Source: Stenotrophomonas sp. UBA2629 (GTDB lineage Bacteria; Pseudomonadota; Gammaproteobacteria; Xanthomonadales; Xanthomonadaceae). Taken from it: 64,000 bases of DNA. The stretch covers positions 1,490,125 to 1,554,124 of the forward strand of contig DEOB01000010.1 in the NCBI GenBank assembly GCA_002359895.1, given 5' to 3'. Of the stretch, positions 49,609-58,966 are shown piece after piece. The notes below the pieces were generated by a model, which saw nothing but the letters and a program-made list of their open reading frames with translations, made no database searches and was not told where the DNA came from. Positions within the stretch are counted from its first letter, which is position 1, and the number at the start of each line of letters is the position of its first letter. Both the position numbers and the translations under genes were made by a program.

Positions 49609-51485
49609 CAGCCCACCGCCCTGAGAATTGTCTGGAACATGTTGTCGGCGGTGGATATCAGCTGCGATGCCGCCTGATAGGCCTGCTGTAAACGCAGCAT
49701 GTCTGCCGCCTCTTCGTCGAGATTGACGCCGGATACCGAATCACGGCTTGCTTTGGCGTTGTCATTGATGACCCGCTGTGCCTGCAGCGAGTAGTCGGCT
49801 GCACGCGCTGCAGAGCCCACCTGTGTGGTGAGCCCGCCCAACGCGCCGTTGAGCGTCACGGTGCCGCTGTTGAACGCTTTGACGTCTTCCACGCCGGCCA
49901 GCCTGGATGCGTTGCCATTGTCACTGGAGCCTGCGGCGGTCTTGCCCACGGTGAAGCTGTCACCGGCAGCGGGTTTGCCATCAAGCACCATGCTCCAGCC
50001 GTTGGCGCTGATGGTTTGACCAGGGGTATAGGGGAATGGGCCGGCACCGTCGATGGTGTACTGGTTGGCATCAACGAAGGTGATGTTGGCCGGATTCAAC
50101 AAAGCAGGGTCGCTTGAATCAAGCACATCCATCTTGCCCAGCACACCGGTACCGGTGTTGCTCACGCTGGCGGCTGCCTTGACCGGATTGGCCGCGGCAA
50201 TGCGCGAAGGATCGGTAATGGCAACGGACAGGCCCGTGGTGGCTGCTGCGGTCGGCTGCAACAGGAAGCGGTCATTGGCGGCCGGGGTTCCATTGACCAC
50301 GAACTGCACGCCGTTGACCACGAACGGATCGGCTGTGGTGCCTGTGCCGGTCATCGGTACGTTGGTGCCGGTATCGGCACGGTTGGCTTCCCAGTTGGTG
50401 CCGTTGAACTTCAACAGCAGGTTTTGGCCGTCCAACGCAGCGGTGTCGCCATAGCTGGCAGTCAGCGTCGCTCCGCCGGTATTACCGTTGTGTCCGGTGA
50501 TTTTTGGCGGAGCGAGGTTGAAGAAATCAACGCCCATCTCGCCGTACATGTCCATGCCTTCGGCATGTGCTTCGTTGAACTGCAACGCCATTCCGACGGC
50601 GATGCGGCCCAGCTCTGCCTGTGCAGGCGTCAGTACCGTGTCACGGAACTCCATCAGGCCGCCGATCTGGCCTCCCATCGCATTGCTGTCCAGCGTGACC
50701 GTCATGCCCTGGGTCTTGATTGCCAGCTGCAGCCGCTCGGGGCGATAGGGATCGGTGGTGGTCGTGATCTGCGAAGCGGTGGTGCCGACAACCAGTGCGT
50801 GGCCACCGGCCGAATACACGTTCATGGCGCCGCCGTCCTGGATCACCGCAGTGCCGCCGGTGAAGCCCACCAGCTGCGAGATCAACTGATCACGCCGATC
50901 CAGCAGATCAGGCGCTGCTGCGGCGGCATTGCTGCCGATGGCGCCGTTGATCTGTGCGATTTCCGAGGCCAAACGGTTGACCTCGGTAGCGGCAGAGAGC
51001 AGACCGTTGTTGACCTCGCTGTTCAGCGAATCCAGGTTGCTGGTGAGCTGCTTGAAGCGTGTGACCAGTGTGTTGGCGCTGTCCAGCACGTTGCGACGGT
51101 CTGCAGCGCCGGAAGCGTTGGCGGACAGCCCGCCGATCGAATCAAAGAAATTCGACCACACACCGGTGACGCCGGTCGCCGTATCCGAGAACAACGCATC
51201 GACGCGGTCGGCCATGCCGGACAACTGCTGCAGTCGCGCCAGTTCGCCATTGCTGTCGAGCAGGCGCGAGATGGCCAGTTGATCTGCCACGCGCCGGATG
51301 TCGGTGATCTTGGTGCCGTTGCCTACGTCGCCGTAGCCGACATCGGTGGGATTACGCGTGGCGAAATCCACCTTCTGCCGGCTGTAGCCGTCGGTCTTGA
51401 TGTTGGCCACGTTGTGGCTGACGGTCGCCAGTGCACGCTGGAAAGCGAGCAGGGCACTGGTACCGGTGGAAAGAACATTGGACAT
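49608..51485 (-). CDS. flgK: Flagellar hook-associated protein FlgK
   Basis: 625 residues. The N-terminal rod-protein motif reads MSNVLSTGTSALLAFQRALATVSHNVANIKTDGYSRQKV, including the S-x-N-x-A-N pattern shared by rod, hook and HAP proteins. The C-terminal motif has VNLDEEAADMLRLQQAYQAASQLIST. The long central part is Thr/Gly/Asn-rich. FlgK is the first hook-filament junction protein. It begins 12 bp after the flgJ stop. Confidence 0.97.
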   Translation of the reverse strand: MSNVLSTGTSALLAFQRALATVSHNVANIKTDGYSRQKVDFATRNPTDVGYGDVGNGTKITDIRRVADQLAISRLLDSNGELARLQQLSGMADRVDALFSDTATGVTGVWSNFFDSIGGLSANASGAADRRNVLDSANTLVTRFKQLTSNLDSLNSEVNNGLLSAATEVNRLASEIAQINGAIGSNAAAAAPDLLDRRDQLISQLVGFTGGTAVIQDGGAMNVYSAGGHALVVGTTASQITTTTDPYRPERLQLAIKTQGMTVTLDSNAMGGQIGGLMEFRDTVLTPAQAELGRIAVGMALQFNEAHAEGMDMYGEMGVDFFNLAPPKITGHNGNTGGATLTASYGDTAALDGQNLLLKFNGTNWEANRADTGTNVPMTGTGTTADPFVVNGVQFVVNGTPAANDRFLLQPTAAATTGLSVAITDPSRIAAANPVKAAASVSNTGTGVLGKMDVLDSSDPALLNPANITFVDANQYTIDGAGPFPYTPGQTISANGWSMVLDGKPAAGDSFTVGKTAAGSSDNGNASRLAGVEDVKAFNSGTVTLNGALGGLTTQVGSAARAADYSLQAQRVINDNAKASRDSVSGVNLDEEAADMLRLQQAYQAASQLISTADNMFQTILRAVG

Positions 51486-51496
51486 GGACGTCTATC

Positions 51497-52687
51497 TCAA
51501 CGACGGGTGATGCCGGTCAAACCGGCGGTGCTGGCAAAGCTCTGGCCCACCCGTGCGCCCGCATCGCCAATGGCGGCGACGGCGCGCGAAATGGTGGGGC
51601 CGGCAGCAATGGCGGCGATCTTGGCGGCGTAGGCCGGATCAGTGGCGTAGCCGGCGCGCTGCAGGCCCTGCGCGAAGCTGCGGACGTCACTGCCGGCCTT
51701 GAGCGCGCTCTGGTAGCGCGGGCTGGTCTTCAGCATGCGTACGTAGTCGCCAAAGCTCTCGGCAACCGATCCATAGGCACGGAAGCTGGCGGTCTCGTTG
51801 CGGCGCTGGCCGTTGACGTATTCGTGCGTGCCGGTGGTTGCGCGTTCGCCGCTCCAGCCGGTGGCCTTGATGCCGAACAGGTTGTGGCTGCTGTCGCCGT
51901 TGTCGCGACGGATGTGGCGCTTGCCCCAGCCGGTTTCCAATGCGGCCTGGGCGACCAGCGCACGCGGGTCGACGCCCAGTTCACGACCGGCGCGTTCGGC
52001 ATGCGGCCAGATGCTGGCGACAAAACCTTCCGGCGTGTGCGTGCCCAACTGCTGGGCGGCGAGATTGGCTTGGCTTGCATCCACCGCGTCGCCGCGCTCG
52101 GCGGCGGAGACGTTGGTCCAGCGGTCGTTGGTCGCCGCCCAGTCGGGTGCGGCCAAAGCGTCAGTTTGCTGATAAGGATTGTGGCTGCCCAGCGCGGCGT
52201 GCAGATTGCTGGTGTCGCGGCCGGCAATCAGATCCAACGCCTGCGCTTGAGGCGTCATATAGGCGGCGCGCTCGCTGTCGCCGAGCACCTGCAGTGGATC
52301 AATGTTCAACGGCGTTTCGGTCTGCAGCGGCATCGCTTCCGTTGCCGGCTTGCCCAGCTCATAGGCGCGTGCAGCTGCAGCGGGGCTGATGGTGCCATCC
52401 AATGCAGGTTTGTCTGCCGCGTCGCCGCCGCCCAATTGGCGGGCGATCATCGCCGACAACCCCAAGCCACGGCCGCGCGTCATCGACTCGGCCATGCGCT
52501 GGTCGTACATCTCGCGGAACATCTTGTTTTCGCCGGGAAACAACGAGTCGCCAAAACTCGCTTCACGCATGCTCTTGATCAGCATCTGCGCGAACTGGCC
52601 TTCCAACTGGCGCGCGACCTTGTCGATCTTGGCCGGGTCGTTGGCGAGCGTGGGGTTCAGTTCCAGTGGCGAGCCGCTGATACGCAT
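51497..52687 (-). CDS. flgJ: Flagellar rod-cap muramidase FlgJ
   Basis: 396 residues from ATG 52687 (MRISGSPLELNPTLANDPAKI), chosen over an upstream TTG because GAGGT lies 7-11 bp before it. The N-terminal rod-binding domain (about 15-95: QLEGQFAQMLIKSMREAS) caps the growing rod. The C-terminal glucosaminidase domain (about 230-390) has catalytic Glu near 249 in AQAALETGWGKRHI and the NLFGIKA motif. It locally opens peptidoglycan for rod passage. A roughly 120-residue linker joins the domains. Confidence 0.96.
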   Translation of the reverse strand: MRISGSPLELNPTLANDPAKIDKVARQLEGQFAQMLIKSMREASFGDSLFPGENKMFREMYDQRMAESMTRGRGLGLSAMIARQLGGGDAADKPALDGTISPAAAARAYELGKPATEAMPLQTETPLNIDPLQVLGDSERAAYMTPQAQALDLIAGRDTSNLHAALGSHNPYQQTDALAAPDWAATNDRWTNVSAAERGDAVDASQANLAAQQLGTHTPEGFVASIWPHAERAGRELGVDPRALVAQAALETGWGKRHIRRDNGDSSHNLFGIKATGWSGERATTGTHEYVNGQRRNETASFRAYGSVAESFGDYVRMLKTSPRYQSALKAGSDVRSFAQGLQRAGYATDPAYAAKIAAIAAGPTISRAVAAIGDAGARVGQSFASTAGLTGITRR

Positions 52688-52688
52688 G

Positions 52689-53810
52689 TCAGATGACCTC
52701 AAGCTCAGCGCTGAGTGCGCCGGCCTGCTTGAGTGCTTCCAGGATGGCGATCAGGTCGCCGGGTGCAGCGCCCACCTCGTTCACGGCGCGCACAATTTCA
52801 TCCAGCGTGGCACCGCCGTCGAAGCGGAACATGCGGCTGCCTTCATTGCTGGCGGTAATAGTGGATTGCGGCGCGACAACGGTCTGGCCGCCACCGAATG
52901 CATTGGGCTGGCTGATCTGCGTCGATTCACTGACGGTCACCGTCAACGAACCGTGCGCGATGGCCGCCGGGCTGACACGCACCTGTGCACCAATCACCAC
53001 GGTACCGGTGCGCGAATTGACCACCACGCGGGCCGGTGCGGTGCCGGGTGACAGTTCCACATTCTCGATGCGTGCCAACATGCCGATGCGCGCGCCGGCA
53101 TCGGTCGGTGCCTGCACCGCAACGGTGACGCCATCCACCGCGCGTGCCGCGCCTTCGCCGAAGGTCGCATTCAATGCGTTGACCATGCGCGAGACGGTGG
53201 TGAAATCGTTCTGGTGCAGGTTCAAGGTGATCTCGCCGCTGGCGCCGAACACGTCGGGCAGAGCACGTTCAACCGTGGCGCCGTTGGGGATGCGGCCAAC
53301 GCTGGGAATGTTCACCGACATGCGCGAGCCATCTTTGCCCTGCGCACCAAAGCCACCGACGATCAGGTTGCCTTGGGCAATGGCGTACACCTGGCCATCG
53401 GCACCTTTCAGTGGTGCCATCAACAACGAGCCGCCACGCAGCGACACCGCGTTGCCGATCGACGACACGGTGATGTCGATTGGCTGGCCGGGTTTGGCGA
53501 ACGGCGGCAGTTCGGCGTGAATCGCCACAGCGGCGACGTTCTTCAGCTGCGGGTTGACGTTGCTGGGCACGTTGACGCCCAACTCGCCGAGCAGGTTCTT
53601 CAGGCTCTGCACGGTGAAGGGGGCCTGGCTGGTACGGTCGCCGCTGCCGTCCAGGCCAACCACCAGGCCGTAGCCAACCAGCGCGTTGCCGCGCACGCCG
53701 CCGACCTGTGCAAGGTCCTTGATGCGCTCGGCGTGAGCAGCGGGCAGCACGCAGACCAGCGCCAGTACGGCGGCCGCGCAGCGGATGAGAGAGGGAATGC
53801 GCATGGTCAT
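52689..53810 (-). CDS. flgI: Flagellar P-ring protein FlgI
   Basis: 373 residues with a Sec signal peptide (about 1-27, ending AAHA). The mature protein starts ERIKDLAQVGGVRGNALVGYGLVVGLDGSGD, the FlgI signature. The C-terminal LDEIVRAVNEVGAAPGDLIAILEALKQAGAL is also typical. It assembles the periplasmic P ring around the rod, with FlgA as chaperone. It ends 1 bp before the flgJ ATG. Confidence 0.98.
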   Translation of the reverse strand: MTMRIPSLIRCAAAVLALVCVLPAAHAERIKDLAQVGGVRGNALVGYGLVVGLDGSGDRTSQAPFTVQSLKNLLGELGVNVPSNVNPQLKNVAAVAIHAELPPFAKPGQPIDITVSSIGNAVSLRGGSLLMAPLKGADGQVYAIAQGNLIVGGFGAQGKDGSRMSVNIPSVGRIPNGATVERALPDVFGASGEITLNLHQNDFTTVSRMVNALNATFGEGAARAVDGVTVAVQAPTDAGARIGMLARIENVELSPGTAPARVVVNSRTGTVVIGAQVRVSPAAIAHGSLTVTVSESTQISQPNAFGGGQTVVAPQSTITASNEGSRMFRFDGGATLDEIVRAVNEVGAAPGDLIAILEALKQAGALSAELEVI

Positions 53811-53812
53811 GC

Positions 53813-54502
53813 TCAGAACGGCGCCAGCGCCGAGGTGAAGAAACGGCTCAGCCAGCCCATCGAATTGGACTGCGCCATCGCACCGCGCCCGCCGTAAGCG
53901 ATGCGGGCATCGGCGACCTTGCTGGAGGGAATGGTGTTGTCCTGCGAGATGTCCGCTGCGCGGACCACACCTTGAATCTGCACCAGCTCATCGCCTTGAT
54001 TCAGGCGCAGGTTCTTCTGCCCCTGTACCACCAGGTTGCCGTTGGGCAACCGCTGGATCACGGTGACGGTGACGCTGCCCAGCAGGCGGTTGCTCTGCGC
54101 GCTGTTGCCCTTGCCGGCAAAGTCGCGCTCACCACTGGCCGAAGCACCCAGGATGTTCTTGCCGCCGAGTGTCACCGGTGCCCCGAACAAGGTAGGCGAG
54201 CCGATATCGACATTCGACTCCTTGCTGATGGCGGTGCTTGCGGTGGTGGTGGCGGTGGTGTTCTCAACCAGGGTGATGGTCAACAGGTCGCCCACATCAC
54301 GCGCGCGCCGGTCGCCGTAGAGGTTCAACGACGGACCAGCAGCATAGATGGCGCCGGCGGTTGGCTCGGCAGACGGCACGATGATGGGTTGGATGGGCGC
54401 CATCGCCGGATAAGGGCGGACATCGCCGGCCACCACGCAACCGCCCAGCAGGGCGATGGTGAGGGCGGCGGAAAGCTGGCGCAGCAGTGCGGTACGGCTC
54501 AT
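53813..54502 (-). CDS. flgH: Flagellar L-ring lipoprotein FlgH
   Basis: 229 residues from ATG 54502; an upstream TTG would add six residues before the signal peptide and is less likely. The lipobox is LLGGC with Cys22. The mature body contains the FlgH signature (GDRRARDVGDLLTITLVENTTA, then QRLPNGNLVVQGQKNLRLNQGDELVQIQGVVR). It forms the outer-membrane L ring. It is located 19 bp after flgG and 2 bp before flgI. Confidence 0.97.
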   Translation of the reverse strand: MSRTALLRQLSAALTIALLGGCVVAGDVRPYPAMAPIQPIIVPSAEPTAGAIYAAGPSLNLYGDRRARDVGDLLTITLVENTTATTTASTAISKESNVDIGSPTLFGAPVTLGGKNILGASASGERDFAGKGNSAQSNRLLGSVTVTVIQRLPNGNLVVQGQKNLRLNQGDELVQIQGVVRAADISQDNTIPSSKVADARIAYGGRGAMAQSNSMGWLSRFFTSALAPF

Positions 54503-54521
54503 GTCGAAATTCCTGGGCAAC

Positions 54522-55307
54522 TCAGACGTTGTTGTTGAGGTAGCCGAGCATCGAATCGGTGGTGGAGATGGCCTTTGCGTTCATCTCGTAGGCGCGCTGG
54601 GTTTCGATCATTGAAACCAGCTCTTCCACCACGTTGACGTTGCTGCCTTCCAGCGCGCCCTGCACGACATTGCCCAAGCCATTGAGGCCGGGCGTACCGT
54701 TCTGCGCGGGGCCGGAAGCGGTTGTTTCCAGATAAAGGTTTTCACCCTTGGCCTGCAGGCCCGCGGGGTTGATGAAGTCGGTAAGCGTCAACGAGCCGAT
54801 CTCCACGGACGCCGCTTCGCCGGACATCTTTACGCTGATGGTGCCGTCGGTGCCGATGGTCATTGACTGCGCGCCTTCGGGCACTTGGATGCCGGGCTGC
54901 ACGGGGTAGCCACTGTTGGTCACCACTTCACCCTGCGCATTGATCTGGAAGCTGCCATCGCGCGTGTAAGCGGAGGTGCCGTCCGGCATCTGCACTTCAA
55001 AGAAGCCGCGGCCATTGACCATCACATCAAGCGCGCGGCCGGTCTGCTGCTGGCTGCCCTGCTCGAAGTGCTTGGAGGTGGCGACCACGCGCACACCGGT
55101 GCCCAACTGCAGACCGGTAGGCAACTGCGTCTGCGCCGAAGAGGAACCACCGGGCTGCCGCACCTGCTGGTACAGCAGGTCTTCAAAACTGGCGCGGTCG
55201 CGTTTGAATCCGGTGGTATTGGTGTTGGCCAGGTTGTTGGAGACAACGGACATACGCGTCTGCTGCGCATCCAAACCGGTCTTGGCGACCCACAATGCCT
55301 GATTCAT
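54522..55307 (-). CDS. flgG: Flagellar distal rod protein FlgG
   Basis: 261 residues from ATG 55307 (MNQALWVAKTGLDAQQTRMSVVSNNLANTNTTGFK), the standard start and length; the longer open frame runs into repeats. Rod motif N-terminus, a central TGRALDVMVNGRGFFEVQMPDG, and C-terminal EGSNVNVVEELVSMIETQRAYEMNAKAI are all conserved. It forms the distal rod. It is the first gene of flgGHIJKL with its own sigma-54 element. Confidence 0.98.
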   Translation of the reverse strand: MNQALWVAKTGLDAQQTRMSVVSNNLANTNTTGFKRDRASFEDLLYQQVRQPGGSSSAQTQLPTGLQLGTGVRVVATSKHFEQGSQQQTGRALDVMVNGRGFFEVQMPDGTSAYTRDGSFQINAQGEVVTNSGYPVQPGIQVPEGAQSMTIGTDGTISVKMSGEAASVEIGSLTLTDFINPAGLQAKGENLYLETTASGPAQNGTPGLNGLGNVVQGALEGSNVNVVEELVSMIETQRAYEMNAKAISTTDSMLGYLNNNV

Positions 55308-55360
55308 GGAGCGATTCCTCTGCTGCTGATGCCGGCCACGATGGCCCTTGCTGCAGTCAA

Positions 55361-55376
55361 TGCATGGCGCGTGCCA
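55361..55376 (-). promoter_or_regulatory. Sigma-54 promoter of the flgG operon
   Basis: The reverse strand reads TGGCACGCGCCATGCA, one mismatch in the -12 element (ATGC for TTGC). The predicted start at about 55350 leaves a 43-nt leader before flgG. Confidence 0.75.
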
Positions 55377-55399
55377 GAAACCGCGTCGGGATGCTGGCG

Positions 55400-55450
55400 C
55401 CGGGCCGGGCCGGGCCGGGGCAGGGCTGGGCGGCGAGGCGAGGCGAGGCG
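55400..55450. repeat. Short tandem repeats upstream of the flgG promoter
   Basis: Three units of GGGCC (55400-55418) and four of GGCGA (55432-55450) form 5-bp repeats just upstream of the flgG sigma-54 element. Such runs are prone to slipped-strand length change. Confidence 0.6.
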
Positions 55451-55747
55451 AAAAGAGGAGCGGCTTTGAAAGCCCCTCTCCCGTTCGCGGGAGAGGGGTT
55501 GGGGTGAGGGCGCCTTCCACTCGGTGTTTCCCAAGCCGCGGGCGCGCACAGTCAGAACAAAAGCTGAAAAGCCAAGGCAGCCCTCATCCGCCCCTTCGGG
55601 GCACTTTCTCCCAAGAAGGGGTGTGCAGTCCCGCATGCGGGAGAAGGGAGGAACGTGAAGAGCCCGAAGCAGAGCCAAAGCCAGAGCCCAAAGCGAGAAG
55701 CCCAAAAGCTGCCAGCAATCCAGCACTCGCCCTGCTTCGGCGTAGCG

Positions 55748-56497
55748 TCAGCCGTTCAAGCGCAGCAACGAGTTCGCACTGCGTGCATTCTCATCGCCGT
55801 GCTTGATCACCTTCACCTGCATTTCAAACTGGCGCTGCAGCTGAATCATCTGTACCAGCGCACCGGCCGCATCGACGTTGCTGGACTCCAGCATGCCGCT
55901 GTCCAGTGCCTTGCCCTGGCGTTGCGCGAAGGGCTGTTGTGGATCGGTGTTGCGCATCAGGCCATCCAAACCGCGCGTCAGACGGTCGTCGGCGGCATCC
56001 ACCACGCGCAGGCGGCCGATCATCGCCATCGTCTGCGGGCCTTCGCCCAGCGGAATGATCGATAGCGTTCCGTCGTGGCCAATCTCAATGGCCTGATGCG
56101 GCGGCACCGCGACCGGGTTGCCGTTGTCATCCAGCACCGCGTTGCCTTCAGCGGTTACGAGTTGCCCATTGGGCGTCAGCGACAAAGCACCGCCACGCGT
56201 GTAGGCCTCGCTGCCGTCACCGGACTGCACGGCGAGCCAACTGCCCGGCTGCAGCGACAGATCCAGCGCATTGCCGGTGATCTGCTGGGCGCCGACGCGG
56301 CGGTTGAACCCTGCGTCCACATGCAGTGCATCCACGCGCGAAGGAAAGCCCGGCCCCTGGATGCGGAACGCCTCGGTGTTGGCCAGCGCTTCTTTGAAGC
56401 CCGGCGTGTCCGAGTTGGCCAGGTTGTGCGACACGGTGGCCTGCGCCTGCAGTGAAGCGCGGGCGCCGGTCATGGCGACGTAGAGGGCTTTGTCCAT
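55748..56497 (-). CDS. flgF: Flagellar proximal rod protein FlgF
   Basis: 249 residues. The N-terminal rod motif begins MDKALYVAMTGARASLQAQATVSHNLANSDTPGFKEALA. The C-terminal motif includes MLESSNVDAAGALVQMIQLQRQFEMQVKVI. This combination identifies FlgF among rod proteins. It lies 100 bp after flgE; a hairpin sits in that gap. It is the last gene of flgBCDEF. Confidence 0.97.
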   Translation of the reverse strand: MDKALYVAMTGARASLQAQATVSHNLANSDTPGFKEALANTEAFRIQGPGFPSRVDALHVDAGFNRRVGAQQITGNALDLSLQPGSWLAVQSGDGSEAYTRGGALSLTPNGQLVTAEGNAVLDDNGNPVAVPPHQAIEIGHDGTLSIIPLGEGPQTMAMIGRLRVVDAADDRLTRGLDGLMRNTDPQQPFAQRQGKALDSGMLESSNVDAAGALVQMIQLQRQFEMQVKVIKHGDENARSANSLLRLNG

Positions 56498-56547
56498 GGG
56501 GTTTCAAGCTTCCGGGGATGCGACAGGTAATCTGGAACACGACGCGC

Positions 56548-56569
56548 GCGGGCAGCATCAACTGCCCGC
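56548..56569 (-). terminator. Hairpin between flgE and flgF
   Basis: GCGGGCAG ... CTGCCCGC forms a perfect 8-bp stem with a 6-nt loop about 30 bp after the flgE stop. There is no U-tract, so it is more likely an attenuator or mRNA-stability element than a full terminator. Confidence 0.4.
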
Positions 56570-56597
56570 AATCGCCGTCAACGGTTGGCTGCAGCAA

Positions 56598-57818
56598 TCA
56601 TCGGATGTTGATGATCGTCTGCGTGACCTGGTCCTGCGTGGACACCATCTGTGCGTTGGCCTGGAAGTTGCGTTGGGCCACGATCATGTTCACCAGCTGC
56701 TCGGTCAGATCAACCGTGGACGCTTCCAGCGAACCCGCCTGCACCTGGCCGAAATCGGATGTGTCCGGTGCGCCGGTACGCGGGCCGCCCGAGGTGAAGG
56801 TCTCGGCCCACAGGTTGTTGCCTTGGTTCTGCAGGCCTTGCGGATTGTTGAAGTTGGTCAGTGCCACCTGGCCCAACGGCTTGTCATCGCCGTTGGTGTA
56901 ACGCGCATACACCACGCCTTCTTCGGAGATGCTGATCTCATTGAGCTTGCCGGCGGCGTAGCCGTCCTGACGGGTGTCGCGCAGGGCGAATTTTTCGCCG
57001 TACTGCGTGGACCCGGCCACATCCAACGTCAGATTCACGACGCCCGCGCCGGTGGTCGGGGTGAACGGGTCCAGCGTGATGCGGCCGTTGGCCGGGCTGG
57101 TCAATGCGCCGCTGTTTGAGAACTGCAGCGTCGTCGGTGCGCCCGCCGGCTGGCCGTCAACGTAGTTGTGCACCTGCCACTCGTTGGCGTTGCCGGTTTT
57201 CACGAAGTACGAAGTCTGCGTGTGGCTCACACCCAGCGAGTCGTACACGGTCACACCGCCGGTGGAGTGGTTGTAGCTGTTGGAGTCGGTCGGGTCGAAG
57301 GTACCCACGGTCGGCGTGGATGCACTGCCGGGCAGGGTGAACGCCATGTTGACCAGGCTGCTCTGCTTGGGCGGGCTGTCGGTGGTGAGCAGCTGCAGGT
57401 CGGTGAGCTGACCATTGAACGAGGTGCCGTCGGCATTGGGAGCAAACACCTGCAAACGTGCCCCTTGCGGGTTGACCACGAAGCCGTTGTTGTCGGTCTG
57501 GAAATTGCCGGCGCGCGAATACACGCGGGCGCCGTTCATGTTCATGGTGAAGAAGCCTTCGCCTTCAATCGCCAGATCCAGGCTGCGACCGGTCTGGTTG
57601 ATGTTGCCCTGCGAAAACTGCTGGGCAACGTTGGTCAGGCGCACGCCAGCACCTACGGCATTACGCGACAGGCCGTAACTGGTGGAGTTGAACAGATCAG
57701 CAAACTCCGCACGCGACTCTTTGAACCCGGTGGTGTTGACGTTGGCGATGTTGTTGGCGGTGACATTCAGGTCGGCGTTGGCGGCATTGATGCCGGACAG
57801 CGATACGTTGAAGCCCAT
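56598..57818 (-). CDS. flgE: Flagellar hook protein FlgE
   Basis: 406 residues. The N-terminus MGFNVSLSGINAANADLNVTANNIANVNTTGFKESRAEF is a hook D0 motif. The C-terminus has GSLEASTVDLTEQLVNMIVAQRNFQANAQMV. The middle contains the FlgE D2 region (PTTGAGVVNLTLDVAGSTQYGEKF). It is the structural hook subunit. It begins 31 bp after the flgD stop. Confidence 0.98.
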   Translation of the reverse strand: MGFNVSLSGINAANADLNVTANNIANVNTTGFKESRAEFADLFNSTSYGLSRNAVGAGVRLTNVAQQFSQGNINQTGRSLDLAIEGEGFFTMNMNGARVYSRAGNFQTDNNGFVVNPQGARLQVFAPNADGTSFNGQLTDLQLLTTDSPPKQSSLVNMAFTLPGSASTPTVGTFDPTDSNSYNHSTGGVTVYDSLGVSHTQTSYFVKTGNANEWQVHNYVDGQPAGAPTTLQFSNSGALTSPANGRITLDPFTPTTGAGVVNLTLDVAGSTQYGEKFALRDTRQDGYAAGKLNEISISEEGVVYARYTNGDDKPLGQVALTNFNNPQGLQNQGNNLWAETFTSGGPRTGAPDTSDFGQVQAGSLEASTVDLTEQLVNMIVAQRNFQANAQMVSTQDQVTQTIINIR

Positions 57819-57849
57819 GACGATTACTCCTGCGAAATGCGTGGTTGGC

Positions 57850-58521
57850 TCAGCTGATGCGGAGCACGTAGTCGAGCGGGGCGGTGCCCAGCCCCTTGAG
57901 ATTCAGGTAAAGCCCATCGGCACCGACGGTGACGCTTTCCACCTCGGCCTGCACATAGGTGTTGAGCTTGCTCTGCGCACCGGCACTGTCGGTATGCGTG
58001 GCGGTGATGGTGTAGCTGCCCGGTGGCATGCGCTTGCCATCGGCGTCGGTGCCATCCCACTCGAACGAGACTTCGCCGGCAGCATCGGCCGGCACGCTCA
58101 GCTGGTCCACCTTCACTCCATTTGCGTCGGTGATATCGATGGTGACCGTGCCGCCGCTGGGCGCGGCCACGGTACCGGTGGCACCGCCTTCGCTCTCCAG
58201 TGTCAGTTTGGTGGAGGGCACCAGTACGTCGTGGCCGACCAGGGCTGCGCCACGCAGGATCTGGTCGCTGGACATCGACTGCTGAAAGCCCTTCACCGTG
58301 CTGTTCAGGTCATTGATGCCCTGCACGGTGGACAGCTGCGCCATCTGCGCGACCATCTGTGCGTTGTCCACCGGCTTGAGCGGATCCTGGTGTTGCAGCT
58401 GGGTGGTCATCAGGCGCATGAAATCAGCCTGATCGAGCGTGTCTTTCTTCTTGGTGCTGGTCGTGTTTGGCGCGTTCAGGCCAAGCGAGCCGTAAAGATC
58501 GGTGTTGACGCCTGTACTCAT
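57850..58521 (-). CDS. flgD: Flagellar hook-cap protein FlgD
   Basis: 223 residues. The N-terminal scaffold reads TLDQADFMRLMTTQLQHQDPLKPVDNAQMVAQMAQLS, with the QDP-x-xP motif typical of FlgD. A FLIG/Ig-like domain (about 110-185) with GEVSFEWDGTDADGKRMPPGSY follows. FlgD caps the growing hook. It is in the flgBCDEF operon. Confidence 0.97.
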   Translation of the reverse strand: MSTGVNTDLYGSLGLNAPNTTSTKKKDTLDQADFMRLMTTQLQHQDPLKPVDNAQMVAQMAQLSTVQGINDLNSTVKGFQQSMSSDQILRGAALVGHDVLVPSTKLTLESEGGATGTVAAPSGGTVTIDITDANGVKVDQLSVPADAAGEVSFEWDGTDADGKRMPPGSYTITATHTDSAGAQSKLNTYVQAEVESVTVGADGLYLNLKGLGTAPLDYVLRIS

Positions 58522-58547
58522 GGCGGCGGGTTCCTTCAGTGATGGGC

Positions 58548-58955
58548 TCAGCGGCCCATGGTCAGCGTGGCCAACGCAAGTTCTTTGGCGGTGCTGAGCA
58601 TTTCCACACCGGCCTGGTAATTGCGCGAGGTGGAGATGAGGTTGACCATCTGCGCCACCGGGTCCACGTCCGGTGCGTAGACGTAGCCATCGCCATCGGC
58701 CAGCGGGTGGTTGGGTTCGTAGCGTTTGATGGGCGCCGCCTCGCTCTGCACCACTTCCTTGACCTGCACGCCGGTGAGGTTGGGGTCGTTGCGGCTGGTG
58801 ACAGCCTGGAAGATGGGTTCCAGCGGGCGGTACACCGCATCCGGCGAGCCGGCCACGGAATCGGCGTTGGACAGATTGGAGGCGATGGTGCTCATCCGCA
58901 CCGACTGCGCCTTCAGGGCGGAGCCAGCGATGTCGAAGATCGGCAGGTTACTCAT
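58548..58955 (-). CDS. flgC: Flagellar proximal rod protein FlgC
   Basis: 135 residues, the normal length. The N-terminus MSNLPIFDIAGSALKAQSVRMSTIASNLSNADSV carries the rod motif. The C-terminus NHPLADGDGYVYAPDVDPVAQMVNLISTSRNYQAGVEML is the FlgC signature. It forms the proximal rod with FlgB and FlgF. It lies 11 bp after flgB. Confidence 0.98.
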   Translation of the reverse strand: MSNLPIFDIAGSALKAQSVRMSTIASNLSNADSVAGSPDAVYRPLEPIFQAVTSRNDPNLTGVQVKEVVQSEAAPIKRYEPNHPLADGDGYVYAPDVDPVAQMVNLISTSRNYQAGVEMLSTAKELALATLTMGR

Positions 58956-58966
58956 GGCAATGCCCC

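Larger units (their letters stand above)
55308..55747. repeat. flgF-flgG intergenic region with promoter and repeats
   Basis: 440 bp without a gene. It carries the flgG sigma-54 element (55361-55376), a short tandem run (GGGCC about 55400-55418, then GGCGA about 55432-55450), the hairpin CCCCTCTCCC-GTTC-GCGGGAGAGGGG (about 55472-55499), and a REP-like segment at 55580-55650. That segment shares about 67 bp with 59455-59520 in the flgB-cheV gap. The low-complexity stretch 55650-55700 is Arg/Gly-codon-like but not a gene. Confidence 0.75.
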
